The notes: a model not told the origin generated them from the letters alone. A stretch of DNA of 64,000 bases from Mixta sp031457955 (GCF_031457955.1 NZ_JAVDXN010000003.1:124001-188000), one strand, 5' to 3'. Counted from the stretch's first letter, positions 52,261 through 62,200 are shown. Made by a program: numbers and translations.

Positions 52261-53242
52261 TGCTCGCGTAGTTATCACTCCCGGCGAACCCGCCGGGATT
52301 GGTCCCGACGTTACGCTGGCGCTGGCGCAGCGCGACTGGCCGGTTGAGCTGGTGGTTTGCGCCTCACCTCAGCTGCTGACCGCGCGCGCGCAACAGTTAG
52401 GCCTGCCGCTGACGCTGCGGCCATACCAGCCGGGCACCGCTGCCCAGCCACAGCGCGCGGGCACGTTGACCGTGCTGCCGGTTGAGCTGGCGGCGCCGGT
52501 CAACGCCGGCGAGCTGGCGGTGGCGAACAGCCACTATGTGTTGGAAACGCTGGCACGCGCCTGCGACGGCTGCCTTAGCGGTGAATTCTCTGCCTTGATT
52601 ACCGGCCCGGTGCATAAAGGCGTGATTAACGATGCCGGTATCGCCTTTAGTGGCCATACGGAGTTTTTTGCCGACCGCGCCGCCTGCGAGCGCGTGGTGA
52701 TGATGCTGGCGACCGAAGAGTTGCGCGTGGCGCTGGCAACCACCCATCTGCCGTTGAAAGCGGTGGCCGACGCCATTACCGAAGCCAGCCTGCATGAAGT
52801 GATCACCATCCTGCATCAGGATCTACAGCGTAAATTTGGCATTCCTCAGCCGCATATTCTGGTTTGCGGCCTGAATCCACACGCGGGTGAAGGCGGACAT
52901 ATGGGCCGCGAAGAGATCGACACCATTATTCCGGCGCTGGATAAATTGCGTCAACAAGGCATGCAGCTCACTGGCCCGCTGCCAGCGGATACGCTATTTC
53001 AGCCCAAATATCTTCAGCATGCCGATGCGGTTCTGGCGATGTATCACGATCAGGGCCTGCCGGTGTTAAAATATCAGGGCTTTGGCCGCGCGGTGAATAT
53101 CACCCTCGGCCTGCCATTTATCCGTACCTCCGTTGACCACGGCACCGCGCTGGAACTGGCCGGTCAGGGCAACGCCGATGCGGGAAGCTTCATCACGGCG
53201 CTTAATCTCGCCATCAATATGATCAAAGAAGTCAATGAATAA
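52250..53242 (+). CDS. pdxA: 4-hydroxythreonine-4-phosphate dehydrogenase
   Basis: PdxA oxidises 4-phosphohydroxy-L-threonine in pyridoxal phosphate synthesis. The 330-residue product has VITPGEPAGIGPDV at the N-terminus, TGPVHKGVINDAG, FSGHTEFFAD, GLNPHAGEGGHMGREEID, and the C-terminal MYHDQGLPVLKY motif with metal-binding His. It overlaps surA (11 bases) and rsmA (8 bases). Confidence 0.97.
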   Translation: MLNNARVVITPGEPAGIGPDVTLALAQRDWPVELVVCASPQLLTARAQQLGLPLTLRPYQPGTAAQPQRAGTLTVLPVELAAPVNAGELAVANSHYVLETLARACDGCLSGEFSALITGPVHKGVINDAGIAFSGHTEFFADRAACERVVMMLATEELRVALATTHLPLKAVADAITEASLHEVITILHQDLQRKFGIPQPHILVCGLNPHAGEGGHMGREEIDTIIPALDKLRQQGMQLTGPLPADTLFQPKYLQHADAVLAMYHDQGLPVLKYQGFGRAVNITLGLPFIRTSVDHGTALELAGQGNADAGSFITALNLAINMIKEVNE

Positions 53243-54056
53243 TCGCGTCCACCAGGGTCATTTCGCCCGCAAACGTTTTGGGCAAAACTTCCTTAACGAC
53301 TCTTACATTATCGAAAGCATCGTTGCCGCTATCCATCCGCAGCGTGGCGAAGCGATGGTGGAGATTGGTCCCGGCCTTGGCGCCCTGACCGAACCCGTCG
53401 GCGAACGCCTTGATGCGTTAACCGTTATCGAACTGGATCGCGATCTGGCTGCACGTCTGCAGACCCATCCTTTCCTTGGGCCTAAGCTGACTATTTTTCA
53501 GCAGGATGCCATGACCTTCGATTTCGCTCAACTGGCGGCCGATCGCGGTCAGCCGCTGCGCGTCTTCGGCAACCTGCCCTACAACATCTCCACGCCGTTG
53601 ATGTTCCACCTTTTCAGCTATACTAGTGCGATCAAAGATATGCACTTTATGCTGCAAAAAGAGGTGGTCAACCGCCTGGTTGCTGGCCCGGACAGTAAAG
53701 CCTATGGACGCTTAACCGTCATGGCGCAATATTATTGTCAGGTCATTCCGGTACTGGAAGTGCCGCCGGAATCCTTTACGCCCGCACCAAAAGTGGATTC
53801 CGCCGTGGTACGTTTGGTTCCGCACGCGGTGCAGCCAAATCCGGTTAAGGATGTGCGCGTGCTGAGCCGCATCACCACCGAAGCCTTCGGCAAGCGCCGC
53901 AAAACGCTGCGCAATAGCCTTGGCCATCTGTTCAGCGCTGAGGTAATGGAAAGTTTGGGTGTTGATGGCAGCCTGCGTGCGGAAAATGTTACCGTTGCGC
54001 AATATTGTCAGTTAGCAAACTGGTTATCTGCGCATCCCGAGCCGCAGGAGAGTTAA
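53235..54056 (+). CDS. rsmA: 16S rRNA dimethyladenosine transferase RsmA (KsgA)
   Basis: RsmA dimethylates A1518 and A1519 late in 30S assembly. It is 273 residues, as in E. coli. RKRFGQNFLNDSYII is the N-terminal signature, VEIGPGLGALTEP binds SAM, and FGNLPYNISTPLMFHL holds the catalytic NLPY. Its start lies within the end of pdxA, and apaG follows four bases later. Confidence 0.98.
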   Translation: MNNRVHQGHFARKRFGQNFLNDSYIIESIVAAIHPQRGEAMVEIGPGLGALTEPVGERLDALTVIELDRDLAARLQTHPFLGPKLTIFQQDAMTFDFAQLAADRGQPLRVFGNLPYNISTPLMFHLFSYTSAIKDMHFMLQKEVVNRLVAGPDSKAYGRLTVMAQYYCQVIPVLEVPPESFTPAPKVDSAVVRLVPHAVQPNPVKDVRVLSRITTEAFGKRRKTLRNSLGHLFSAEVMESLGVDGSLRAENVTVAQYCQLANWLSAHPEPQES

Positions 54057-54060
54057 ACGC

Positions 54061-54438
54061 ATGATTGAGTCGTCCCGAGTTTGTGTTCAGGTACAGAGTT
54101 TTTACGTCGAATCGCAATCTGCCCCGGATGAAGATCGCTACGTGTTCGCTTATACCATTACCATCCGCAATTTGGGGCACGAAAAAGTGCAGCTGCGTAG
54201 CCGCTACTGGTTAATCACCAACGGCAACGGGCGTGAAACGGAAGTTCAGGGCGATGGCGTTATCGGCGAACAGCCTTATATTGCGCCAGGCGATGAATTT
54301 CAATATACCAGCGGTGCCGTACTGGAAACGCCGATGGGCACCATGCAGGGGCACTACGTGATGATTGATGAACGCGGCGAACAGTTCCATGTCGATATCC
54401 CCGTTTTCCGCCTCGCCGTGCCTTCGCGCATTCACTGA
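54061..54438 (+). CDS. apaG: ApaG (CorD family) protein
   Basis: ApaG is a 125-residue single-domain protein with a fibronectin III-like fold; its exact role in enterobacteria is unclear, although the gene is linked with apaH. Conserved stretches are YVFAYTITIRNLGHEKVQL, SRYWLITNGNG and VLETPMGTMQGHYVM. It begins four bases after rsmA. Confidence 0.96.
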   Translation: MIESSRVCVQVQSFYVESQSAPDEDRYVFAYTITIRNLGHEKVQLRSRYWLITNGNGRETEVQGDGVIGEQPYIAPGDEFQYTSGAVLETPMGTMQGHYVMIDERGEQFHVDIPVFRLAVPSRIH

Positions 54439-54442
54439 TGAG

Positions 54443-54464
54443 AAACCCGGCTGCGGCCGGGTTT
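54443..54464 (+). terminator. Intercistronic hairpin between apaG and apaH
   Basis: AAACCCGGC and GCCGGGTTT pair around TGCG right after the apaG stop. Only a broken T tract follows (TTTGCCGTTTCTT), so it may attenuate or stabilise rather than fully terminate before apaH, which starts 28 bases later. Confidence 0.55.
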
Positions 54465-54491
54465 GCCGTTTCTTCTCCGGATAATTATTTC

Positions 54492-55355
54492 ATGAGTACA
54501 TATCTGATTGGCGATGTTCATGGCTGTTACGATGAACTGCACTCGCTGCTGCAACAGGTCGCCTTTGATGCTGAAAAAGATACGCTGTGGTTAACCGGCG
54601 ATCTGGTCGCACGCGGCCCCGGCTCGCTGGAAGTACTGCGCTATGTGCGCTCGCTTGGCAGCGCGGTGCGGATGGTGCTGGGCAACCACGATCTGCATCT
54701 GCTGGCGGTTTTCGCTGGCATCAGCCGTAATAAACCCAAAGATCGCATTACGCCGCTGCTGGAAGCGCCAGACGCGGACGAGCTGATCAACTGGCTACGT
54801 CGTCAGCCGCTGTTGCAGGTGGATGAAGAGAAAAAGCTGGTGATGGCGCACGCCGGTATTACGCCGCAGTGGGATATCGAAACCGCGAAAATGTGCGCGC
54901 GTGAGGTCGAGTCGGTGCTCGCCAGCGACAGCTATCCGCTGTTTCTGAATGCGATGTATGGCGATATGCCAAACAACTGGACGCCTGAGCTGACCGGGCT
55001 GGCGCGCCTGCGCTTCAGCACCAATGCCTTAACGCGGATGCGCTTCTGCTTTCCGAACGGGCAGCTGGATATGATCTGCAAAGATACGCCCAATTCCGCG
55101 CCGCCGCCGCTCAAGCCCTGGTTTACCATCGGCGGTCCGGTTGCGCGCGACTATACGATTATTTTTGGTCACTGGGCTTCGCTGGAAGGTAAAGGCACCC
55201 CGGAAGGCATTATCGGCCTTGATACCGGCTGCTGCTGGGGCGGTACGTTGACGATGCTGCGCTGGGAGGATCGCCAGCTGTTTATCCAGCCGTCAAATCG
55301 CCTGCAGGCCAGCGAAGGCGGTGACACCGCTTCGGCCGCGCTGCGCGCTGATTAA
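54492..55355 (+). CDS. apaH: Diadenosine tetraphosphatase (symmetrical)
   Basis: ApaH splits Ap4A into two ADP and also removes Np4 caps from RNA in E. coli. From ATG 54492 (MSTYLIGDVHGCYDEL) it has 287 residues; the open frame reaching back to 54438 adds 18 residues that overlap the intercistronic hairpin. The metallophosphatase motifs GDVHGC, GDLVARGPGS and GNHDLHLL are intact. E. coli ApaH is 280. Confidence 0.97.
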   Translation: MSTYLIGDVHGCYDELHSLLQQVAFDAEKDTLWLTGDLVARGPGSLEVLRYVRSLGSAVRMVLGNHDLHLLAVFAGISRNKPKDRITPLLEAPDADELINWLRRQPLLQVDEEKKLVMAHAGITPQWDIETAKMCAREVESVLASDSYPLFLNAMYGDMPNNWTPELTGLARLRFSTNALTRMRFCFPNGQLDMICKDTPNSAPPPLKPWFTIGGPVARDYTIIFGHWASLEGKGTPEGIIGLDTGCCWGGTLTMLRWEDRQLFIQPSNRLQASEGGDTASAALRAD

Positions 55356-55357
55356 TA

Positions 55358-55377
55358 ACCGGGCCAGACGGCCCGGT
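55358..55377. terminator. Hairpin between convergent apaH and phoX-like gene
   Basis: ACCGGGCC and GGCCCGGT pair around AGAC. It directly follows the apaH stop and lies eight bases from the convergent gene's stop, so it may serve both. T tracts are poor on both sides. Confidence 0.55.
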
Positions 55378-55385
55378 CGTTATGT

Positions 55386-57269
55386 TCAGGCGCCGATGAC
55401 GCCGCCATCTTCGCGGGTGATCATCATCACCGACGAACGTGGTCGTGGGCTGTTGTTGGGGAAGTGAGAGTCGCCCTCTTCGCCCGGATGCTGCACGTTA
55501 ACAAACATCGTGCGGTAATCCGGCGTAAAGGTAATGCCGGTTAGCTCGCAGGATTTCGGCCCCACCATAAAACGGCGGATTTCGCCGCTATTGGGATCGC
55601 CGACCAACATCTGATTATTCCCCTGCCCCTGATAATCCCCCTCATTGCTGTATTTCCCATCGGTCAGGATCCACAACCGTCCGGCGCTATCAAAGCCCAG
55701 CCCGTCCGGGCTGTTAAAGGTATTATCAGCGGTAATATTTGGCGTACCACGCTGTACGCCCTGCGGGTGCGCAATCGGGTTTCCGCACAGCGCAAAGATA
55801 TCCCAGCCGAACTGCTGCGCCGTAGCGTCGCCCTGCTCATCCCAGCGAATAATCTGTCCGTAGATGTTGTCAGGACGCGGGTTAGCCGCATCAATCGGCA
55901 TCTTCTCGTTGCCGCGCTTGTTATTATTGGTCAGCGTGCAATAGGCGCGGCCATCGTGCGGGTTCACCGCGATCCACTCCGGGCGATCCATCCGCGTGGC
56001 TTTAACCACGTCCGCCGCCGCCCGCGCGTTGATTAAAATATCCGCCTGATGCGCAAAGCCATTTTCCGCCGTTAGTCCGTTTTCACCCTGCACCAGCGCC
56101 AGCCAGCGTCCGGTTCCTTTCAGCGGCGTACCGCTCTTGTCCCCTTCAAATATCGCGACATAAAGCGTTCCTTCGTCCAGCAGCGCTTTATTCGCTGAGG
56201 GATTGCCGTGGTCGACTTTACCCGAGGAGACGAATTTATAGATATATTCTCCGCGCTCGTCGTCGCCCATATAGACCACCAGCTCGCCGCTTTTTGCCAC
56301 CGTGACCGCTGCGTTTTCATGCTTGAAACGTCCCAGCGCGGTACGCTTTACCGGCACCGACTGCGGATCGAGTGGATCGATCTCGACAATCCAGCCGTGA
56401 CGGTTAAATTCGTTGGGATTTTTCGCTACGTCGAAACGCTCGTCAAAATCGGACCAGTTACGCTCCGGCTCGTTGGCTTTCAGGGTGTAACGTTTTTGCT
56501 GGGCGGTTGGGCTAAAATCAGCGGCTTTGGTGCCGAAATAGGTGTCAAAGTTCTCTTCGCAGGTCAGATAGGTTCCCCAGGGGGTTTTTCCGTTGGCGCA
56601 GTTGCCGAAGGTGCCCAGCACCGTTTTACCCTGAGGATCGGCGGTGGTTTGCAGCGCCGCGTGGCCTGCCGCCGGGCCGGAAAAATGCATCACGGTGTTA
56701 GCCGTAATACGGCGGTTATACTGCGAAGGACGTACCACTCGCCAGCGGTTATCTTCACTACGCGCGACTTCAACGATCGATACGCCATGCGCCGCCTGCG
56801 ATTTTTTTACATCTTCAGCGTTAACCGCCTTGCTGCCGCCATGAGCAAACAGATACTGTTCGTTCACATATTCATTATTAATCGCCATCACGCCACGGTT
56901 TTCATCCAGGGCGAAAAAACTCATGCCATCATTATTATCACCGAACTGTTTTTCCTGGTCGGCGGCGCTGTTGTTTCCCTGAGGATCGAATGCAGGCGCG
57001 CCGTCTACCAGCGGCTCGCCCCAGGAGATCAGCACTTCGGCCCGATAGCCAGGCGCAATAGCCATCTCATCGGCGGTAGAGGCAGGGATAGCGGTAAAGC
57101 CCAACAGCGGGCTGCCTTTGGGCGATGTCTGCATTTTCGCAACGGCGGAAAAGCTGATGCCGCCGCCAAGAAAGCCTGCCAGCCCTAATGCGCCGGTGCC
57201 GGCTAACAGCTTACGACGCGCCGGGCTTGGCAGTGATTCCATATTTAATTCAAGGATTTTATCGCTCAT
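55386..57269 (-). CDS. PhoX-family (DUF839) Tat-exported phosphatase
   Basis: PhoX proteins are calcium/iron-dependent alkaline phosphatases releasing phosphate from organic esters. This 627-residue protein has a twin-arginine signal (SPARRKLLAGTGALGLAGF, about 15–33) with a likely cut after SAVA at 44. PhoX-like stretches include ENRGVMAINNEY, WGTYLTCEENFDTYFG, YMGDDERGEYIYKFVS, GTLYVAIFEGD and DGLGFDSAGRLWILTDG. A Pho box upstream supports phosphate control. E. coli K-12 has no such gene between apaH and folA, so it was inserted in this lineage or lost there. Catalytic residues were not checked individually. Confidence 0.88.
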   Translation of the reverse strand: MSDKILELNMESLPSPARRKLLAGTGALGLAGFLGGGISFSAVAKMQTSPKGSPLLGFTAIPASTADEMAIAPGYRAEVLISWGEPLVDGAPAFDPQGNNSAADQEKQFGDNNDGMSFFALDENRGVMAINNEYVNEQYLFAHGGSKAVNAEDVKKSQAAHGVSIVEVARSEDNRWRVVRPSQYNRRITANTVMHFSGPAAGHAALQTTADPQGKTVLGTFGNCANGKTPWGTYLTCEENFDTYFGTKAADFSPTAQQKRYTLKANEPERNWSDFDERFDVAKNPNEFNRHGWIVEIDPLDPQSVPVKRTALGRFKHENAAVTVAKSGELVVYMGDDERGEYIYKFVSSGKVDHGNPSANKALLDEGTLYVAIFEGDKSGTPLKGTGRWLALVQGENGLTAENGFAHQADILINARAAADVVKATRMDRPEWIAVNPHDGRAYCTLTNNNKRGNEKMPIDAANPRPDNIYGQIIRWDEQGDATAQQFGWDIFALCGNPIAHPQGVQRGTPNITADNTFNSPDGLGFDSAGRLWILTDGKYSNEGDYQGQGNNQMLVGDPNSGEIRRFMVGPKSCELTGITFTPDYRTMFVNVQHPGEEGDSHFPNNSPRPRSSVMMITREDGGVIGA

Positions 57270-57309
57270 TTTGCATTGCTTCCCGTTGTAGTTTCCCAGA
57301 GTGAAAGCA

Positions 57310-57343
57310 ATGCTAGTGAGGATAAATGACAGCCATGTTACAG
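57310..57343 (-). promoter_or_regulatory. Pho box and -10 of the phoX-like gene
   Basis: On the minus strand CTGTAAC-ATGG-CTGTCAT (57326–57343) fits the PhoB box of two 7-bp repeats separated by four bases. A -10 candidate TAGCAT (57310–57315) follows after ten bases, the standard spacing at Pho promoters, where the box replaces the -35. Confidence 0.75.
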
Positions 57344-57371
57344 CGGGCAGATAAATGGCTTTTAACCGACG

Positions 57372-57860
57372 TTATGCGCGACGTTCGAGGATTTCAAAGC
57401 AGTAGCTGTGCGAGTTTTTCTCATCGGCATCGTGAAACTCACTGAATACCGATTGCCATTCGTCCGGCTCATAGTCCGGGAAATGGGTATCGCCTTCCAC
57501 TTCGGCATCAATATGCGTCAGATAGATACGATCGGCACGATCTAACATCTGCTCATAAATGCGGCCGCCGCCAATCACCATGATCTCTTCAACGTCGCCA
57601 GCCGCTGCTAAAGCCGCTTCCAGCGATGTCACCCAGGTGACATTATCGCTGTTTTTTGCCGGCTGGCTGCTGACCACAATGTTATGGCGACCCGGCAACG
57701 GGCGACCAATCGATTCCCAGGTAAGACGGCCCATAATCACCGGCTTATTCAACGTATTACGCTTAAACCACGCTAAGTCCGCAGGCAGATCCCATGGCAT
57801 AGCGTTTTCCATCCCAATAACGCGATCGGCTGCCAAAGCCGCTATCAGGCTTATCATCAT
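57372..57860 (-). CDS. folA: Dihydrofolate reductase
   Basis: FolA reduces dihydrofolate with NADPH and is the trimethoprim target. The product is 162 residues counting the first of two adjacent ATGs; the second (57857) would match the E. coli start MISLIAAL. Active-site features are MENAMPWDLPADLAWFK with the catalytic Asp, GRPLPGRHNIVVS and IGGGRIYEQ. At the NADPH phosphate site the E. coli GRHTWESIGR reads GRLTWESIGR here. It is 102 bases upstream of the phoX-like gene on the same strand. Confidence 0.97.
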   Translation of the reverse strand: MMISLIAALAADRVIGMENAMPWDLPADLAWFKRNTLNKPVIMGRLTWESIGRPLPGRHNIVVSSQPAKNSDNVTWVTSLEAALAAAGDVEEIMVIGGGRIYEQMLDRADRIYLTHIDAEVEGDTHFPDYEPDEWQSVFSEFHDADEKNSHSYCFEILERRA

Positions 57861-57891
57861 AAGTTACTCAACAGGGTGTAAAATTGGCGCC

Positions 57892-57920
57892 ATCATACGT
57901 AAAGGCGAAACTTTCGTCGA
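57892..57920 (-). promoter_or_regulatory. Probable folA promoter
   Basis: On the minus strand TCGACG (57915–57920) and TATGAT (57892–57897) are 17 bases apart, about 30 bases from the folA start. The -10 is good and the -35 weak. Confidence 0.5.
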
Positions 57921-58434
57921 TAGCCTCGTTAGTGGATTTACGTAAAGGTTTTTAAACCGTGACGGTGGATGACAAAAGCGGCATCGGCACCGCCGTCTGT
58001 GGGATTTTTCCAGGGAAATAGTGAAGGTGCAAAAACGCCAGATGTTGCTTGCCAGCGACCCTAATGGAGCGTGGCTTTGCCTGTCTGTGCAGGGTAAGCC
58101 TGGCCAGTTGCGCCTTATATCCTGAATGCTTATTTTTGTGCGTCACGCCAGGAAGTGGCATAACTCCGCTTGAAACTTTCTTTAAAGAAAGATAATTTCA
58201 ACAGCAGAAAAATAACGCTTTTTATAATTAACCGATCATTGCCAGAATAGACGCCAAAATAATGCTTATTTTTGCATTTAATGATGAAGTTAATAATTAA
58301 TTTATCGATACAAATTATTTAGCAACAATAATACAACAGACATTTTAAAACCCTCCGTAAACCCGGGTAGCGCAGCGGCAGGAAACAGAACAAACAAAGA
58401 ACGGCACGTTTGACCTGCTAACTATCCAGTTCGA
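57921..58434. other. Intergenic region with AT-rich half before the bactofilin gene
   Basis: No gene was recognised. From about 58170 to 58360 the sequence is very AT-rich and contains a perfect 16-bp palindrome CTTTCTTTAAAGAAAG (58176–58191). Such a block is a typical H-NS-binding or UP-element region and may silence or drive the downstream gene. Genes found here in E. coli (kefFC and others) are absent. Confidence 0.6.
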
Positions 58435-58479
58435 TTGTTAATACATCCTCGCGGACACAGGGAGCTTTTAAAAGCCAAT

Positions 58480-59169
58480 ATGGACAGGCAATACATTTTC
58501 TTTAATAGCGGGCTTTTCTGCTGGTTGCTGGCGCTGGTCTTCAGCTTCTTCTCCTTTACCTGGGCAGGAACCTTCGGTTCCCTTGCTGTCGGGTTCTTTT
58601 TACTTCATGTATTACAACGGAAGATACTTACTATGTTTAAAAAACAAAATAAATCCACGGAAATAGCGTCAAAAAAAGAGGCTATTATGCCAACGGTCTC
58701 GATGGATAAAAGCGTACCCAATGTAGACGAGCAGACAAACAATACGGTTATCGCCCGCGATGTTTGTTTTGAAGGTAATCTCAAAGCGGTGGGGCTGGTT
58801 TATATTTACGGCGAAGTGCAGGGAAATATTATCGCCGCCGACGGCGTGGTAAAGGTAATGCGCAGCGGACTGGTCAACGGCAATATTACCAGCCAGGAAC
58901 TGATTATCAACGGCACCGTTAAAGGCGAATGCAAAGCGGAATCGATGGATATCGGTGAACATGCCAATATTAACGGCGCGCTCGATTATGTCACGCTTTC
59001 GGTGAAAAAAGGCGCCATGTTTGTCGGCAGCGTGGAAACCTCCAGAAAACCAGAGGTTGTCCCGCAAACCAACATTATCGGGCTGGCAGCCGCTTCAGCC
59101 GCTCTGCCTGCTGAAAATGCGTCCAGCGTAGAAAAGATCGATGTTACGCCTAACAAAAAACGTCTTTGA
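58480..59169 (+). CDS. Membrane-linked bactofilin (polymer-forming cytoskeletal protein)
   Basis: The C-terminal part (about residues 80–175) is a bactofilin domain: short hydrophobic repeats such as GLVYIYGEVQGNIIAADG, GLVNGNITSQELIINGTVKG and GEHANINGALDYVTLSVKKGAMFVG that build a right-handed beta-helix which polymerises without nucleotides. The N-terminus has two membrane segments (GLFCWLLALVFSFFSF and GTFGSLAVGFFLLHVL). The ATG at 58480 lacks a well-spaced ribosome site (GGGAG is 15 bases away), while an internal ATG at 58633 (MFKKQNKSTE) has GGAAG nine bases upstream and would give a soluble form. Bactofilins such as CcmA affect cell shape. A 229-residue product is annotated; the start is uncertain. 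Confidence 0.8.
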   Translation: MDRQYIFFNSGLFCWLLALVFSFFSFTWAGTFGSLAVGFFLLHVLQRKILTMFKKQNKSTEIASKKEAIMPTVSMDKSVPNVDEQTNNTVIARDVCFEGNLKAVGLVYIYGEVQGNIIAADGVVKVMRSGLVNGNITSQELIINGTVKGECKAESMDIGEHANINGALDYVTLSVKKGAMFVGSVETSRKPEVVPQTNIIGLAAASAALPAENASSVEKIDVTPNKKRL

Positions 59170-59196
59170 GCACGAGACGGACCGCTAACGCACAAC

Positions 59197-59223
59197 AATA
59201 AAAACGGCTCCCGCAGGAGCCGT
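59197..59223 (-). terminator. Terminator of carAB
   Basis: On the minus strand ACGGCTCC and GGAGCCGT pair around TGCG and run into TTTTTATT, 30 bases beyond the carB stop. It also lies after the convergent bactofilin gene. Confidence 0.85.
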
Positions 59224-59252
59224 CGCTTGCACCACCCGTTATCAGGCAGGGT

Positions 59253-62200
59253 TTATTTAGCCTTAATCTGTGCGTGCATTTCCTGTACGGAGGTGACTTT
59301 TTCCGTTGGATCGGCATTCAGCGCCATCGCGGTAGCAAAGCCGCCGTTCAGCGTGGTGTCATAATGCACTTTATACTGCAGCGCGCTGCGGCGAATAACG
59401 CGAGAATCTTCAATCGCCTGGCGTCCGGCAGTGGTATTGACGATATAGCTGTATTCACCGTTCTTCAGGCGGTCCTGAATATGCGGACGGCCTTCATGCA
59501 CTTTGTTTACCAGACGTGGGTTAATGCCCGCTTCGCCCAGAACGACTGCCGTACCATGCGTCGCGTCCAGCTCGAAACCAAACTTCAACAGCTTGGCAGC
59601 CAGGTCAACCACACGTTTTTTATCGCCTTCGCGTACCGACAGCAGCGCACGGCCCTGCTTTTTCATATTGGACTGCGCGCCCAGCATCGCTTTGGAGAAC
59701 GCCTCGGCGAAAGTGCGGCCAACGCCCATCACTTCACCCGTAGAGCGCATCTCCGGGCCAAGGATGGGATCAACGCCCTGGAACTTGTTAAACGGCAGCA
59801 CCACTTCTTTCACGGAGTAGTAAGGCGGAATAACTTCTTCCGTGACGCCCTGCTCCGTCAGCGTTTTGCCTGCCATCACGCGTGCAGCGACTTTCGCCAG
59901 CGGCACCCCGGTCGCCTTGGAAACAAAAGGCACGGTACGTGCGGCGCGTGGGTTCACCTCAATCAGATAAACTTCGTTATCTTTTACCGCAAACTGCACG
60001 TTCATCAGGCCGCGTACGCAGAGTTCAAACGCCAGCTTCTCAACCTGCTGACGCATCACGTTTTGGATTTCGCTGTTCAGCGTATAGGCCGGTAACGAAC
60101 AGGCGGAGTCACCAGAGTGCACCCCGGCCTGCTCAATATGTTCCATAATGCCGCCGATCAGCACGCGTTCGCCGTCGCAAATCGCGTCAACGTCCACTTC
60201 TACCGCATCATCCAGGAAGCGATCCAGCAGCACCGGCGCATCGTTAGAGACGGAAACAGCGGTCTGGAAGTAGCGTTTTAGATCCTGCTCGTCGTAGACA
60301 ATTTCCATCGCCCGTCCGCCCAGCACGTAGGAAGGACGCACCACCAGCGGATAACCAATCTGGACCGCTTTCTGCACCGCCTGCTCCAGCGCGGTTACCG
60401 TGGCATTCGCGGGCTGCTTCAGGCCCAAGCGATCCACCGCCTGCTGGAAGCGCTCGCGGTCTTCCGCACGGTCGATAGCGTCCGGGCTGGTGCCGATAAC
60501 CGGTACGCCAGCGGCTTCCAGCGCACGCGCCAGCTTCAGCGGCGTCTGACCGCCATACTGTACGATAACGCCTTTTGGCTGCTCCAGACGTACGATTTCC
60601 AGCACATCTTCCAGCGTTACCGGCTCGAAATAGAGGCGGTCAGAGGTGTCGTAATCGGTTGATACGGTTTCCGGGTTACAGTTGACCATGATGGTTTCAT
60701 AACCATCTTCACGCAGCGCCAGCGCCGCATGGACACAGCAGTAGTCGAACTCAATGCCCTGGCCGATACGGTTCGGCCCGCCGCCCAGCACCATGATTTT
60801 TTCACGATCCTGGTTCGGGTTCGCTTCGCACTCTTCCTCATAGGTGGAGTACATATAAGCGGTATCGGTCGCAAACTCGGCGGCGCAGGTATCAACGCGT
60901 TTATAAACCGGATGCAGATTGTACTGCTGGCGCAGCTTGCGCACTTCTGACTCGCTGACGCCAGCCAGATCCGCCAGGCGCGCATCGGCAAAGCCCTTGC
61001 GCTTCAGGGTACGCAGGAAATCCGCAGTCAGGCCGTTAATGCCTTCCTGAGCCACCTGCTCTTCCAGGCGTACCAGCTCTTCAATTTGTACCAGGAACCA
61101 GCGATCGATATTGGTCAGATTAAATACGCCATCCACTGACAGCCCAGCGCGGAAGGCGTCGGCCACGTACCAGATACGATCGGCACCGGCATCTTTCAGC
61201 TCGCGGCGAATACGCGTCAACGCATCAGCATCGTCCAGATGGACTTTCGGGTCGAAGCCGTTAACGCCAACTTCCAGCCCGCGCAGCGCCTTCTGCATTG
61301 ATTCCTGTAACGTGCGGCCAATGGCCATCACTTCACCGACCGATTTCATCTGCGTGGTCAGACGATCGTTGGCACCGGCAAATTTTTCAAAGTTAAAGCG
61401 CGGGATTTTGGTGACGACATAGTCGATGGAAGGCTCGAACGAGGCTGGCGTACGACCGCCGGTGATGTCGTTCATCAGCTCATCCAGCGTGTAGCCTACC
61501 GCCAGCTTCGCCGCGACTTTCGCAATCGGGAAGCCGGTCGCTTTAGAGGCCAGCGCCGATGAACGCGATACGCGCGGATTCATTTCAATAATAATCAGAC
61601 GGCCGTTCTTGGGGTTGACCGCAAACTGCACGTTAGAACCGCCGGTTTCCACGCCGATTTCACGCAGCACCGCCATCGAGGCGTTACGCATGATTTGATA
61701 CTCTTTATCGGTCAGCGTTTGCGCCGGTGCCACGGTGATGGAATCGCCGGTGTGGATACCCATCGGATCGAAGTTTTCGATAGAACAGACGATGATGCAG
61801 TTATCATTCTTATCGCGCACCACCTCCATCTCATACTCTTTCCAGCCAATCAGCGACTCATCAATCAGCAGCTCGTTGGTAGGGGAAAGATCCAGACCGC
61901 GTTCGCAAATCTCTTCAAACTCTTCGCGGTTATAGGCGATGCCGCCGCCGCTGCCGCCCATCGTAAAGGAAGGACGGATAATGCAGGGGAAGCCGACATC
62001 CGCGGCCACCTGCAACGCTTCTTCCATGGTGTGCGCAATGCCGGAACGCGCCGTTTCCAGGCCGATTTTCTTCATCGCCTTATCGAAACGCTGGCGGTCT
62101 TCCGCTTTATCAATCGCATCGGCGGTAGCGCCAATCATGGTGACGCCAAACTCTTCCAGCACGCCCTGACGCTCCAGCTCCAGCGCGCAGTTCAGCGCCG

